Shown here piece after piece: positions 53,834-62,976 of a stretch of DNA of 64,000 bases. Source of the DNA: Lachnospiraceae bacterium (GTDB taxonomy: Bacteria > Bacillota > Clostridia > Lachnospirales > Lachnospiraceae). Below the pieces are notes generated by a model. The model saw only the letters and a list, made by a program, of their open reading frames with translations, did not search any database and was not told where the DNA came from. Each line of letters opens with the position of its first letter. The stretch's first letter is position 1. The stretch covers positions 276,597 through 340,596 of the forward strand of contig JAAWBX010000036.1 of NCBI GenBank assembly GCA_022792885.1. Reading direction: 5' to 3'. The translations under genes and the position numbers were made by a program.

Positions 53834-54922
53834 ATGGATTGGAAAGAAATTTTAAAACACAATTATCAAAACGGCAATGATGTGGAGAACTTTCTCCATT
53901 TAAACAAAGAAGAAGTTCAGGTCATAAATCAGATCTCTGACGAATATCCCATGTTTACAAACGAATATTATCTGTCTTTGATCGATCCGGACGATCCGGA
54001 GGACCCGATCCGCAAGATGTCTATTCCTTCTGCCTGGGAATTGGAAAAAGGCGGAGATACCGATACCAGCGGCGAAAGCAGCAACACGGTTCTGCCCGGT
54101 ATGCAGCATAAGTACGCTCGGACAGCCCTGATCCTTTCCACCAGCAAATGCTCCATGTATTGCCGCCATTGCTTCCGTAAACGCATGGTGGGCCTGACGG
54201 ACGACGAAATCGCCTTCCAGCTCGATAACATGGTTCAGTACATAAAAGACCACCCCTCCATCGACAACATTCTGATCTCCGGAGGCGACGCGTTTTTAAA
54301 CAGCAACGAACGCATCGCCGAATATCTGGAAAAATTCACCCGTCTGCCCCAATTGAATTTTATCCGTTTCGGCACCCGCACACCCGTGGTTCTGCCTCAG
54401 CGTATCTCGGAGGACGAAGAACTGCTTAAAATTCTGGCCGACTATTCGGAACAAAAACAGCTTTATGTCGTAACCCAGTTCAATCACCCGAGAGAACTTA
54501 CAAAAGAAGCCGTTCGTTCCATAAAAACGCTTATGAAGCTCGGAATCGTCGTAAAAAACCAGACGGTTCTCTTAAAAGGAATCAACGATGACCCCAAGGT
54601 TTTGGGAGAACTCTTAACCCGGCTGGCCGGCTGCGGCGCGGTTCCCTATTATATCTTCCAGTGCCGGCCGGTCCGCGGCGTGCTGAACCACTTCCAGGTC
54701 CCTTTTGAACAGGGATACGACATTGTGGACAAAGCAAAGGACTTACAAAACGGTCAGGGAAAATGTATCCGGTATACGCTCTCCCATCCAACCGGCAAGA
54801 TTGAGATCATCGGCAAAGCGCCGACCGGAGAAATGATATTCAAATATCATCAGGCCAAAGATCCGGCAGACGCGGGACGCATCTTCCTGCAAAAAGTAAC
54901 TCCGGATCAGTGCTGGCTTTAA
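53834..54922 (+). CDS. KamA family radical SAM protein
   Basis: 362 residues from ATG 53834 (GAAGG 7 nt upstream). The radical SAM motif is CSMYCRHCFRKR (CxxxCxxC, about residues 105-112), followed by NILISGGDAFL and the aminomutase-type segments RFGTRTPVVLPQRI, QFNHPRELT and GIVVKNQTVLLKGIND. YYIFQCRPVRG and a C-terminal KIEIIG sheet complete the fold. Relatives include lysine 2,3-aminomutase (needs PLP) and EpmB; this copy is shorter than KamA (about 415) and has the preceding acidic domain, so the substrate is open. No lysine fermentation genes are nearby. Confidence 0.88.
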   Translation: MDWKEILKHNYQNGNDVENFLHLNKEEVQVINQISDEYPMFTNEYYLSLIDPDDPEDPIRKMSIPSAWELEKGGDTDTSGESSNTVLPGMQHKYARTALILSTSKCSMYCRHCFRKRMVGLTDDEIAFQLDNMVQYIKDHPSIDNILISGGDAFLNSNERIAEYLEKFTRLPQLNFIRFGTRTPVVLPQRISEDEELLKILADYSEQKQLYVVTQFNHPRELTKEAVRSIKTLMKLGIVVKNQTVLLKGINDDPKVLGELLTRLAGCGAVPYYIFQCRPVRGVLNHFQVPFEQGYDIVDKAKDLQNGQGKCIRYTLSHPTGKIEIIGKAPTGEMIFKYHQAKDPADAGRIFLQKVTPDQCWL

Positions 54923-54926
54923 AGAA

Positions 54927-54966
54927 GGCCGCACCGGCCGTCTCAGACGGCGGTGCGGTTGTTCTT
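54927..54966 (+). terminator. Terminator between kamA-like and helicase genes
   Basis: CCGCACCG (54929-54936) pairs with CGGTGCGG (54951-54958), with an inner GCCGTC/GACGGC stem, then TTGTTCTT. It overlaps the last codons of the convergent helicase gene. Confidence 0.7.
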
Positions 54967-56739
54967 CTGCATCTCCAACAAAAAACGCGACGGCGGCGGC
55001 CGATGTCCGTAGCGCTTTCTCGTCCAGGACAAACATAAACGGTCTTTTGCACGGGTAACGGCCACATACATAAGCCTCCGTTCCTCCTCCACCACTTCTT
55101 CTTCCGTGGGCTTCCCATGAGGAATCTCCCCCTCATTGAGCCCGGGCAAAAATACCGCCGAAAACTCCAGCCCTTTTGCTGCGTGCATCGTCATAAGACG
55201 TACGCCGGATACTTCCGTCTTTCTCTCTTTTCCCGTTCTCAATGCCTCCCATCGATCCAACACGGTATGCCAGGAAATCCCCTGTTTTCCGGCCGTCTCC
55301 CTGGCATAATCCCGATAACCGGCTCCTTTCCACACATAAGAAACCGCCCCGTAAAAATCCATCCGGCTGATCCGACGGATCAGCCCCGCCAGCTCTCTCG
55401 CCGCCCGCTCATATTCCTCCACCCCCACAAAACAAGCGATCCAGGCTTCCGGGTCTACCCATTCCGTCTCCAATCCGGCCCGCGGCAGCTCCCTCTCCGG
55501 CCGATTCAGAACACGCAGAAGATCGCGCCGCCGCCAGCGCTTCCCCGCAGCGAAAGTCTCCGCCAAATTCCAGTATGCCTGCATATCCTTTCGAACCCAA
55601 TCTTCCCGTTTTTCCTCTGCCGGTTCCTGGCAGTGAAACGGGATACCGCAATCCGTCAGACACTCTGCCAGATTCCCCGCGGAAAAACCGGACCGATACA
55701 AAACCGCCATATCTTCCCAGGCGATTCCTTCCTTCCTCCACGCCCGTATTTCATTCAGAATCGCCTCCACTTCCTGCTTCTCATCCTCAAAACAGCTTAC
55801 CTTCACCGCCTTCGATCCTCCCGAAAATCGAAAAGCCTGAATTTTTTTTGGAAAACGATTCTTGTTCTGACGGATCAGGCGGGCGGCCGCCTCCGTCACC
55901 TCCGGTACGGAACGATAGTTCACTGTCAGACGATAGAGTTTCGCCGACGGGTAATTTTCGGAAAAGAGCCGCATCCCGTTCGCCTCGGCGCCGCGAAAAC
56001 CGTAGATCGCCTGATCCTCATCCCCCACCACAAATAAATTCGCCGCATCCCCGGCCAGAAGCCTTGCGATCTCCGCCTGTACCCGGTTCAGATCCTGATA
56101 TTCATCAATCAGAAGATAACGCCACTTCTTCTGCCAGTATCGCCTCACCGGCTCCTCGCCAAGAACCCGCCGGCATTCCAGCAGGATATCCTCAAAATCC
56201 AACCGGCGCTCCCTTTTCTGGGCTTCCTGATAAAAGAAGAGAATTCTCTCCGTCTCCTCCTCCCGTTCCTCCTCCCAATGCGCGTTCCCCTCCTCTCCCC
56301 GCTCTTTTAAAACACCCGCCTTCCTTTTTTCCAGCGCCGCCAAAAGGCGATCGATCTGTCGCTCCGCATCCGTCTTTAAAAGCCCCGTCCGAAACAACGT
56401 CTCCTTCATCCGCCGCCGCTTCTCACGCTCCGTCATCAAATCCTGCCCCGTATATCCGCATTGTTCCTTCAGGATATGAAAACAAAGCGAATGAAAAGTT
56501 CCGAAGGTCACGCCCGTCTCCCGATCCCCCGTCAGGCTCCGAAAACGCTCCTCCATCTCCCTCGCCGCCGCTCTGGTAAAAGTCAGCACCAGAATCTGAT
56601 TCCCTTTTATCCCTGATTCTTCCAGCGCCTTTACATGCGCCGTAATAACCGCCGTCTTTCCGGAACCGGGGCCCGCCAGCACAAGGGCGGGTCCCTCTTT
56701 ATGCCGAATGGCCCGTTCCTGTTCTTTATTCCACTCCAT
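54943..56739 (-). CDS. UvrD/PcrA-like superfamily 1A DNA helicase
   Basis: 598 residues from ATG 56739 (GGAGG 8 nt upstream; the ATG at 56754 is inside that site). SF1 motifs: Q-motif WNKEQERAI, Walker A LAGPGSGKTAVI, Ia VLTFTRAAAREM, II LLIDEYQDLNR, III VGDEDQAIYGFRGA, IV LTVNYRS, V MTMHAAKGLEFSAVFLPG and VI YVAVTRAKDRL. At ~600 residues it is shorter than PcrA (~730) and lacks most of the 1B/2B insertions and the C-terminal tail, so it is probably an accessory UvrD-like 3'-5' helicase. It is a single-gene unit, convergent with the radical SAM gene. Confidence 0.92.
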   Translation of the reverse strand: MEWNKEQERAIRHKEGPALVLAGPGSGKTAVITAHVKALEESGIKGNQILVLTFTRAAAREMEERFRSLTGDRETGVTFGTFHSLCFHILKEQCGYTGQDLMTEREKRRRMKETLFRTGLLKTDAERQIDRLLAALEKRKAGVLKERGEEGNAHWEEEREEETERILFFYQEAQKRERRLDFEDILLECRRVLGEEPVRRYWQKKWRYLLIDEYQDLNRVQAEIARLLAGDAANLFVVGDEDQAIYGFRGAEANGMRLFSENYPSAKLYRLTVNYRSVPEVTEAAARLIRQNKNRFPKKIQAFRFSGGSKAVKVSCFEDEKQEVEAILNEIRAWRKEGIAWEDMAVLYRSGFSAGNLAECLTDCGIPFHCQEPAEEKREDWVRKDMQAYWNLAETFAAGKRWRRRDLLRVLNRPERELPRAGLETEWVDPEAWIACFVGVEEYERAARELAGLIRRISRMDFYGAVSYVWKGAGYRDYARETAGKQGISWHTVLDRWEALRTGKERKTEVSGVRLMTMHAAKGLEFSAVFLPGLNEGEIPHGKPTEEEVVEEERRLMYVAVTRAKDRLCLSWTRKRYGHRPPPSRFLLEMQKNNRTAV

Positions 56740-56830
56740 CTTATGTTCCTCCATCCGTTAATAGGATAACATAATTTCCGGTTCTTTGCAATCATTATTT
56801 ACATAATTTCTAAATTTCCTTCTGTTTTAT

Positions 56831-56859
56831 TTGCATTTTCCGGCATGCTCCTATATAAT
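56831..56859 (+). promoter_or_regulatory. Promoter of the xpaC-telA operon
   Basis: TTGCAT (56831-56836), 17-nt spacer, TATAAT (56854-56859). Confidence 0.8.
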
Positions 56860-56929
56860 AGGAAAAGAACGGCAGACATAATAAGACGATACCCCTGTCG
56901 CCCGTGATCGTACATAAGGAGGCAATTCC

Positions 56930-58171
56930 ATGGCAAAAAACGACTGGGATAACCTGGGCAACGACATTCGCAATCTGGTTCAGAACGCCGTTGACTCCAG
57001 GAATTTTAGTAAACTAAATCAAAACATCCGGGAGAGTATCCAGAACACGATTGAAGTGGTAAACCGCAGCGTAAAGGACGCGGCCTCCTTAAACGCCCGC
57101 AAGCCCGCTCCCGACCGAAAAACACATTACCGGCATCAAAGGCCGATCTATACCGACACCTCCCGCTTTGACGGCGCTTACAACAAAACAACCCCCGCTT
57201 CGACGGCCGCCGTTCCCGTCCTCTATCGGAACACGTTCGGCGACAAAGTCCGGGGAATCGCGCTGGCCGCAACCGGCGGTGTCTTTGCGTTCGGAACCGG
57301 CATCGCCCTGCACTCCATTTTGATGGTCGGCCTGTTCGAGGGGTATGCGCTCGGTCATCGGATCGCCTGCGGAATCCTGTTTCCGATTTTCCTGCTCTCC
57401 CTGGCCCTGTGCCTGAGCGGTTCCAGACGCCTGAAGAAAGTCTATCGCTTCCGTCGGTATGTCCGGCTGCTGGACGGAAAGACCTGCTATCCGCTGAAAG
57501 AACTGGCCGGCCGCACGAACCAAACAATGAGATATGTCCTCCGGGATCTGAAAGGCATGCTCGCCTCCGGATGGTTTCTGGAAGGACACCTTGACCAGGA
57601 AGAAACCTGCCTGATCACAAGCCAGGAGACTTTTGAACAATATCGGAACTTAAAACAGCTCCGAGAGGAAACCGCGCCTCAGACCGAACAGCCCGAATAC
57701 AAAGAAAAAGAACCTGCCGGCTTCCCCAACGAAACGCAGAAGATCCTGGATGAAGGCCGGTCCTATCTTCGCCAAATCCGGGAAATCAACGAGCGAACCT
57801 CCGGCAATGAGATTTCCGATAAACTCTCCCGGATCGAGGGGATCGTATGCCGGATATTCGACCGCGTGGAACAGGCGCCGGAAACCGTCCCGGATATTCA
57901 AAAACTGATGGACTACTACCTTCCCACCACCATCAAACTTATAAACGCTTACGAAGAACTGAACGCCCAACCCATTCAGGGAGAGAACATCCTTTCCTCC
58001 AAAAAAGAGATCGAGGATACGTTGGATACTCTGAATCAGGCATTCGAACGCCTGCTGGACAAACTGTTTAAAGATGTCGCCTGGGATGTCTCCACGGATA
58101 TTTCCGTCTTACAGACCATGCTGGCCCAGGAAGGCCTGACCGGCGGCAACGATTTTAAAACCACGCACTAG
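56930..58171 (+). CDS. XpaC-like protein (5-bromo-4-chloroindolyl phosphate hydrolysis family)
   Basis: 413 residues. N-terminal helical part (DWDNLGNDIRNLVQNAVDSRNFSKLNQNIRESIQNTI), two membrane helices (about residues 108-160), then a helical cytosolic domain with FPNETQKILDEGRSYLRQIREIN and MDYYLPTTIKLINAYEELN, which is the XpaC signature. XpaC was named after an activity on a chromogenic phosphate, but the real role is unknown; it usually occurs with TelA, as here (9 nt gap). An AAGGAGG site precedes the ATG. Confidence 0.88.
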   Translation: MAKNDWDNLGNDIRNLVQNAVDSRNFSKLNQNIRESIQNTIEVVNRSVKDAASLNARKPAPDRKTHYRHQRPIYTDTSRFDGAYNKTTPASTAAVPVLYRNTFGDKVRGIALAATGGVFAFGTGIALHSILMVGLFEGYALGHRIACGILFPIFLLSLALCLSGSRRLKKVYRFRRYVRLLDGKTCYPLKELAGRTNQTMRYVLRDLKGMLASGWFLEGHLDQEETCLITSQETFEQYRNLKQLREETAPQTEQPEYKEKEPAGFPNETQKILDEGRSYLRQIREINERTSGNEISDKLSRIEGIVCRIFDRVEQAPETVPDIQKLMDYYLPTTIKLINAYEELNAQPIQGENILSSKKEIEDTLDTLNQAFERLLDKLFKDVAWDVSTDISVLQTMLAQEGLTGGNDFKTTH

Positions 58172-58180
58172 GAGGACACC

Positions 58181-59332
58181 ATGGACAACGAATGGAAAGA
58201 AACAACACAGGCACCTACCCTGACTTTTGAACCCTTCCCGGAAAAAGAAGCCTCCGTTCTCCCTCCGCCCGAAAAAGAAAAATCCGCCGTTCCAAAAGCG
58301 GCTGCTTTGGAAGATATCCTTTCCGCTGAGGAAAGACAGCAGGCGGAGGCGTTTGCGGAGCAGATCGATCTGACAAACTCTGCCGCCATCTTAAATTACG
58401 GAGTCGGCACTCAGAAAAAAATGGCGGATTTTTCGGAAAGTGCGCTGGAAAATGTAAAGACAAAAGATCTGGGCGAGATCGGCGACCTTCTCTCGCATGT
58501 CGTATCCGAATTGAAAAGTTTTGACGAAGAACAAGAAAAAGGCTTTCTTGGATTGTTTAAAAAAAGTTCCAACAAGATCACTTCCATGAAAGCCAAGTAC
58601 GCCAAAGCCGAAACCAACATCAACCAGATCGTCAAAGTTTTGGAAGGCCACCAGGTCCAGCTTCTGAAGGACATCGCCATGCTGGACAAAATGTACGACT
58701 TAAACCTGACTTATTACAAGGAACTGACCATGTACATCCTGGCCGGGCGAAAAAAGCTGGCCCGGATACAGGAGACGGAATTAAGAGAAAAGCTTGAAAG
58801 GGCTTCCGCGAGCGGACTGCCGGAAGACGCCCAGGCCGCCAAAGACTTAGACGCCATGTGCGGACGGTTTGAGAAAAAAATACACGACCTGGACCTGACC
58901 CGTATGATATCCATCCAGACCGCACCCCAGATCCGCCTGGTGCAAAACAACGATACCATGATGGCGGAAAAAATCCAGTCCACGATCGTCAACACCATCC
59001 CTCTCTGGAAAAGTCAGATGGTCCTGGCCCTGGGCGTCGCCCACTCGGGAGAAGCCGCCAGAGCCCAGCGGGAAGTATCCGATCTGACCAACGAACTGTT
59101 GAAGAAAAACGCGGCCGCCCTGAAGATGGCCACCACCGAAACCGCGAAAGAATCCGAACGCGGGATCATCGATCTGGAAACGGTCAAAACCGTCAACGAA
59201 TCCCTGATCTCCACTTTATCCGAAGTGATGACCATTCAGCAGGAAGGCCGTCAGAAACGTCGGGAAGCCGAGATCGAGATCCGGCGTCTGGAAGACGAAC
59301 TGAAAAATAAATTGCTGCAACTTCGCCCCTAA
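58181..59332 (+). CDS. telA: TelA family protein (toxic anion resistance)
   Basis: 383 residues, nearly all helical. Typical TelA segments are EQIDLTNSAAILNYGVGTQKKMADFSESAL, KSSNKITSMKAKYAKAETNINQIVKVLEGHQVQLLKDIAMLDKMYDLN, and IQTAPQIRLVQNNDTMMAEKIQSTIVNTIPLWKSQMVLAL. Family members were linked to tellurite and antimicrobial resistance; the mechanism is not known. It forms an operon with the XpaC-like gene and ends at a terminator. Confidence 0.93.
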   Translation: MDNEWKETTQAPTLTFEPFPEKEASVLPPPEKEKSAVPKAAALEDILSAEERQQAEAFAEQIDLTNSAAILNYGVGTQKKMADFSESALENVKTKDLGEIGDLLSHVVSELKSFDEEQEKGFLGLFKKSSNKITSMKAKYAKAETNINQIVKVLEGHQVQLLKDIAMLDKMYDLNLTYYKELTMYILAGRKKLARIQETELREKLERASASGLPEDAQAAKDLDAMCGRFEKKIHDLDLTRMISIQTAPQIRLVQNNDTMMAEKIQSTIVNTIPLWKSQMVLALGVAHSGEAARAQREVSDLTNELLKKNAAALKMATTETAKESERGIIDLETVKTVNESLISTLSEVMTIQQEGRQKRREAEIEIRRLEDELKNKLLQLRP

Positions 59333-59372
59333 ACAAGACAGGGAAGCCACAAATATCCTCTAAAAAGAAAAC

Positions 59373-59405
59373 CCCGGACAGGCAGACCGCCCTCCGGGAT
59401 TTTTC
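59373..59405 (+). terminator. Intrinsic terminator after telA
   Basis: CCCGGA (59373-59378) pairs with TCCGGG (59393-59398), followed by ATTTTTC. Confidence 0.8.
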
Positions 59406-59426
59406 TTTATACTAAAACTTTTAAAA

Positions 59427-60875
59427 TCACTCCAGCTTATCGATTCCGATCCGGATTCGCCTCAGTGTCTCCTCTTTCCCCAAAAGCTCCATCAATTCCG
59501 TGGCTCCGCCCGGCGTCATCTGTTTGCCGGAAACCGCGGTTCGCAAAGGCCACATCACATAACCGTTTTTACAGCCTTTCTCGGCCACATAAGCCAAAAG
59601 CATCTCATACAGCGCATCGTTGGAGTAATCTTCCGCCGCTTCCAGTCTGGGCAGCACTTCTTTCAGCACTTCCTTCGCGCTCTCCTCCGTAGATTTCATC
59701 TTCTTGTGCGCATACATGGCCGTATCGTATTCCGGCAGCTCCTCCAGAAAATCAATATGATCCCGGATATCCGGAAATACCTCGATCCTCGTCTTCACCA
59801 TCTCCGCAATCCGTCTAAAATCCATCTCCCGATGGAGCACGTCCTGAATATAGGGAAGCGCCGTCTCGTAAAAACGTTCAAAATCCATGGCCTTGATATA
59901 CTCGCCGTTCATCCAACGCAGCTTCTGAATGTCGAACACCGCCGGCGATTTACTCATATGGCGATAATCGAATTTCTTCACTAATTCTTCCAGGGAAAAG
60001 ATCTCCTGATTATCTTCCGGGCACCAGCCCAACAGCGCCACATAATTTACAATCGCCTCGCTGACAAATCCCTGCTCCAACAGATCTTCATAAGAAGAAT
60101 GCCCGCAGCGCTTGCTCAATTTTTTATGATTCTCATCCGTAATCAGCGGACAATGCACATAAACGGGCGCCTCCCAGCCAAACGACTCATACAAGCGGTT
60201 ATATTTCGGCGCGGAGGACAAATACTCATTCCCACGGACCACATGGGTGATTCCCATCAGATGGTCGTCCACCACATTGGCAAAATTATACGTCGGATAA
60301 CCGTCGGACTTAATCAGGATCATATCGTCCAGCTCCGCATTGTCCACGGTGATTGCCCCGTAAATCTCATCCTGAAACGTCGTCGTCCCTTCCGTCGGAT
60401 TGTTCTGCCGAATCACAAAAGGCACGCCGGCCGCCAGCTTTTCCTCCACCTCTTCCTTTGACAAGTGCAGGCAGTGCTTGTCATAGATCAGGATCTCCTT
60501 GCCCTCCACCGTCCGCTTCAGCCCCTCCAGACGCTCCCTGCCGCAAAAACAGTAATAAGCCTCGCCCTTTTCCACCAGCTTCTTCGCGTACTCCATATAT
60601 AAACCGGACGCCATACGCTCACTCTGGACGTACGGCCCGACGCCGCCGTCCTTGTCCGGACCCTCATCGTGAATCAGCCCGGTCTTTTCCAGCGTCCGGT
60701 AAATGATCTCCAAAGCCCCCTCCATAAAACGCTCCTGATCGGTATCCTCAATCCGGAGTAAAAAATCGCCGCCTTCATGTTTGGTTATCAAATACGCGTA
60801 CAACGCCGTCCTCAAATTGCCTACATGCATCCGACCCGTAGGGCTGGGCGCAAACCGGGTTCTCACTCTACTCAT
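59427..60875 (-). CDS. gltX: Glutamate-tRNA ligase
   Basis: 482 residues. [25 protein letters not shown] contains the class I HIGH motif as HVGN, and [10 protein letters not shown] is the KMSKS loop. The C-terminal helical anticodon-binding domain follows. It charges tRNA-Glu, and probably tRNA-Gln as well, as in most Firmicutes (inference). A perfect TATAAT lies at 60932-60937 on the minus strand, but the -35 region is poor. Confidence 0.96.
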   Translation of the reverse strand: MSRVRTRFAPSPTGRMHVGNLRTALYAYLITKHEGGDFLLRIEDTDQERFMEGALEIIYRTLEKTGLIHDEGPDKDGGVGPYVQSERMASGLYMEYAKKLVEKGEAYYCFCGRERLEGLKRTVEGKEILIYDKHCLHLSKEEVEEKLAAGVPFVIRQNNPTEGTTTFQDEIYGAITVDNAELDDMILIKSDGYPTYNFANVVDDHLMGITHVVRGNEYLSSAPKYNRLYESFGWEAPVYVHCPLITDENHKKLSKRCGHSSYEDLLEQGFVSEAIVNYVALLGWCPEDNQEIFSLEELVKKFDYRHMSKSPAVFDIQKLRWMNGEYIKAMDFERFYETALPYIQDVLHREMDFRRIAEMVKTRIEVFPDIRDHIDFLEELPEYDTAMYAHKKMKSTEESAKEVLKEVLPRLEAAEDYSNDALYEMLLAYVAEKGCKNGYVMWPLRTAVSGKQMTPGGATELMELLGKEETLRRIRIGIDKLE

Positions 60876-61005
60876 CTTCTTTTCTCCTTCTTCTCCTGCC
60901 GGGGCCCCGCCCCGTCTTCGCTTGCTCTCCTATTATAAAGCAGGAAAGAACATTTATAAAGCACTTTTTTACGGCTTTCCCGGCCGACCGCCAGACCTCG
61001 GCCAA

Positions 61006-62073
61006 TCAATCCAGCTTCAGGTCATTCTCCCGGATCCACCCGATCTTCCGGAACCATTCACCGAACAGCCAGGTGAGAACCGCCGGAAGCACGAAACAGA
61101 CAAGCACAAGAGCGATCCAGTCCATCGCCGTGACCGCCGTCTTCACACCGGCCGCCACATCGTTCACCCAGCCGGTATATACGCCGATCTGACCTACCAG
61201 CCCGCAGGTTCCCATACCCGAAGCGATCGCCGCCCCGTTCATCTGAAGCCCAAACAGGCAGGTAGCAACAGGCCCGGTAATTGCCGAAACCAGCGTCGGC
61301 GCAATCCAGATCTTCGGATTGCGGACAATATTCCCCATCTGAAGCATGCTGGTACCGAGCCCCTGGGAAACCAGACCGCCGACTCCGTTTTCCCTGTAAC
61401 TCATAACCGCGAAACCGACCATCTGGGCACAGCACCCGGCTACGGCCGCCCCGCCGGCCAGCCCCGTCAAAGAAAGGGCCGCGCAGATAGCGGCGCTGCT
61501 GATGGGAAGCGTCAGCGCCACGCCGATGACCACCGACACGATAATCCCCATAAAGAACGGCTGAAGTTCCGTCGCCCACATGATCAAAGCCCCCAGAGAA
61601 CTGGCCGCCGCCCCGATGGCGGGCGCCCACCACACGGAGAGCAGCACACCGACACAGATCGTGACAAACGGAGTCACCAGAATATCCACCTTCGTCTCCT
61701 TCGACACCGCCTTCCCGCACTCGCAGGCGAAAATCGTAACGACAAGCACCGCCAAAGGTCCCCCGGCGCCGCCCAATACATTCGCGGCGCTCCCGACCGC
61801 CAGCAGAGAAAACAAAACGAGCTGAGGCGCCTGAAGGGCGTAACCGATGGAGATCGCCATGGCCGGTCCCGCCACGCCTTTGGCATAACCGCCGATCTCC
61901 GCCAAAATCGAAACCCCTGTCTGCTCCCCCAGTGTGGAAATGATCGTTCCAATCAAAAGAGAAGCGAAAAGCCCCTGAGCCATGGCTCCCAGCGCGTCGA
62001 TTCCATAACGTTTCGCCGAAAGCACGATATTTTTTCGAACCAGAAATTCTTTCAAGCCCTGTTTTTCCGACAT
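61006..62073 (-). CDS. PTS_EIIC_2-type membrane transporter, orphan, next to niaR
   Basis: 355 residues with about ten membrane helices. The start MSEKQGLKEFLVRKNIVLSAKRYGIDALGAMAQGLFASLLIGTI and LGTSMLQMGNIVRNPKIWIAPTLVSAITGPVATCLFGLQMNG are typical of the PF13303-type EIIC family. No EIIA or EIIB domain or gene is near, so it may not be a sugar PTS at all. AGGAGG lies before the ATG. Its promoter starts inside the end of niaR, with GTGTCT repeats at the transcription start, so NiaR control is likely and a role in niacin or related compound uptake is possible (inference). Confidence 0.85.
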   Translation of the reverse strand: MSEKQGLKEFLVRKNIVLSAKRYGIDALGAMAQGLFASLLIGTIISTLGEQTGVSILAEIGGYAKGVAGPAMAISIGYALQAPQLVLFSLLAVGSAANVLGGAGGPLAVLVVTIFACECGKAVSKETKVDILVTPFVTICVGVLLSVWWAPAIGAAASSLGALIMWATELQPFFMGIIVSVVIGVALTLPISSAAICAALSLTGLAGGAAVAGCCAQMVGFAVMSYRENGVGGLVSQGLGTSMLQMGNIVRNPKIWIAPTLVSAITGPVATCLFGLQMNGAAIASGMGTCGLVGQIGVYTGWVNDVAAGVKTAVTAMDWIALVLVCFVLPAVLTWLFGEWFRKIGWIRENDLKLD

Positions 62074-62097
62074 GTTATATGCCTCCTTAGTCTTTTC

Positions 62098-62121
62098 ACG
62101 TGTCTTGTCATGTGTCTGGAC
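62098..62121. promoter_or_regulatory. Tandem 12-bp repeats ACGTGTCTTGTC / ATGTGTCTGGAC, candidate NiaR operator
   Basis: Two adjoining 12-bp units differ at three positions and share TGTCT. They begin at the -10 box and cover the expected start site of the EIIC-like gene. NiaR is encoded immediately upstream. That NiaR sites contain GTGTCT-type half-sites is from memory and should be checked. Confidence 0.5.
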
Positions 62122-62122
62122 T

Positions 62123-62151
62123 AAGATATCACACTTCTAATCACAAATCAA
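62123..62151 (-). promoter_or_regulatory. Promoter of the EIIC-like gene
   Basis: Minus strand TTGATT (62146-62151), 17-nt spacer, TATCTT (62123-62128). The -35 box overlaps the last codons of niaR. Confidence 0.7.
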
Positions 62152-62649
62152 GTACTTTTTTTCCCGAAGCTGACTTTCCAGGTAATCCAGGATCTCCTCC
62201 GACTCCGCCTCCACCGTATGAATATGGATGCCGCCGGTAATCATATACAGCGGACCGCAGCGGCTGGTAGCCAGCCGCGTGCAGAATGCTTCCACTTCCC
62301 GCCGGTTCGCCACATTCAGATCGGCGCTGATCTGGCCGTACAGATCATGTTCCACGATCACGTTGAGTATTTTCCCTCCCGCGTCAACGATCGTATTTAA
62401 TTCGTCCGCAATCTCATCCTTCGTATGCCGGACCAGAAAAGCCCGCCTGGCCTTCCCGCCGTTTTCCGAATATAGAACATATCCCTGAGCCGTCGCCAAA
62501 ACGGGGTGGGCCGTCCGCAAAAGAGCGATGTCCTGTACGATCACCTGCCGGCTGACGCCTAATTGTTTCGCCAGCCGGCTTCCCGACACCGCCTCTTTCT
62601 CCTCCGTCAAAATCGCTATGATCCTCTCTCTTCTCTCCGAACCGTCCAT
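62137..62649 (-). CDS. niaR: Niacin-responsive repressor NiaR (HTH_11 plus 3H domain)
   Basis: 170 residues from ATG 62649. An HTH domain MDGSERRERIIAILTEEKEAVSGSRLAKQLGVSRQVIVQDIALLR is followed by a 3H domain whose conserved histidines are in FLVRHTKDEI, VIVEHDLYGQ and GGIHIHTVEA; these bind metal and the nicotinate ligand. NiaR (YrxA) represses NAD-precursor synthesis and uptake genes. The open frame extends upstream to 62820, but that part is the palindromic element and no ribosome site supports it. The only neighbour in the same direction is the EIIC-like transporter. Confidence 0.92.
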   Translation of the reverse strand: MDGSERRERIIAILTEEKEAVSGSRLAKQLGVSRQVIVQDIALLRTAHPVLATAQGYVLYSENGGKARRAFLVRHTKDEIADELNTIVDAGGKILNVIVEHDLYGQISADLNVANRREVEAFCTRLATSRCGPLYMITGGIHIHTVEAESEEILDYLESQLREKKYLICD

Positions 62650-62673
62650 CCGTCTTCCCCCATTTCCCGTTGT

Positions 62674-62872
62674 TACCGTCGCTTGACAAGAGCACACACG
62701 CCCTGAGCCGTACCGATGATCACCAACATGGTTCAGGGTCGAAAAGGAATAAATTTCAGTCCCTGTCAGGCACTTGAACGATGCGTACTGGACGTACGCA
62801 GAGTGAAAGTAACGCAGCAAGGGCTGAAATTTATCCTTTTTCGACCGTGTGTGTCCTTGTCAAGCGACGGTA
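62674..62872. repeat. 199-bp palindromic element with TACCGTCGCTTGACAAG termini (MITE-like)
   Basis: The ends are a perfect 17-bp inverted repeat, TACCGTCGCTTGACAAG (62674-62690) and its complement (62856-62872), extended by ACACACG on both sides. A second long pair follows: GGTCGAAAAGGAATAAATTTCAG (62737-62759, given here with one gap relative to its partner 62821-62846). The left arm carries an extra hairpin CCCTGAGCC/GGTTCAGGG (62701-62738), and the centre has TGCGTAC-TGGAC-GTACGCA (62782-62800). If TA is the duplicated target, the element is CCGTCGC...GCGACGG between two TA. It fills the gap between the SPOR amidase and niaR. Confidence 0.8.
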
Positions 62873-62931
62873 GCGTCGCCTGATAAAAGCACCACCATTA
62901 TAGCATGTCCGGGACCGAAACGGGAAGCTTT

Positions 62932-62965
62932 TTAAAATTTTAGAGGGCGGCCCATCAAGCCGCCC
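62932..62965 (-). terminator. Intrinsic terminator after the SPOR amidase gene
   Basis: GGGCGGC (62945-62951) pairs with GCCGCCC (62959-62965); on the minus strand TCTAAAATTTT follows. Confidence 0.75.
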
Positions 62966-62976
62966 CGTTCCCGTTT

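Noticed and set aside
55575..56579. Plus-strand ORF of 334 codons opposite the helicase gene
   Set aside because: Pro/Ser-rich shadow of the helicase; no ribosome site or domain.
60781..62124. Plus-strand ORF of 447 codons opposite the EIIC-like gene
   Set aside because: Arg/His/Gln-rich shadow frame covering several minus-strand features.
62650..62820. N-terminal extension of the niaR ORF
   Set aside because: It is the palindromic element read through; the HTH domain starts at ATG 62649 and no ribosome site supports the longer form.
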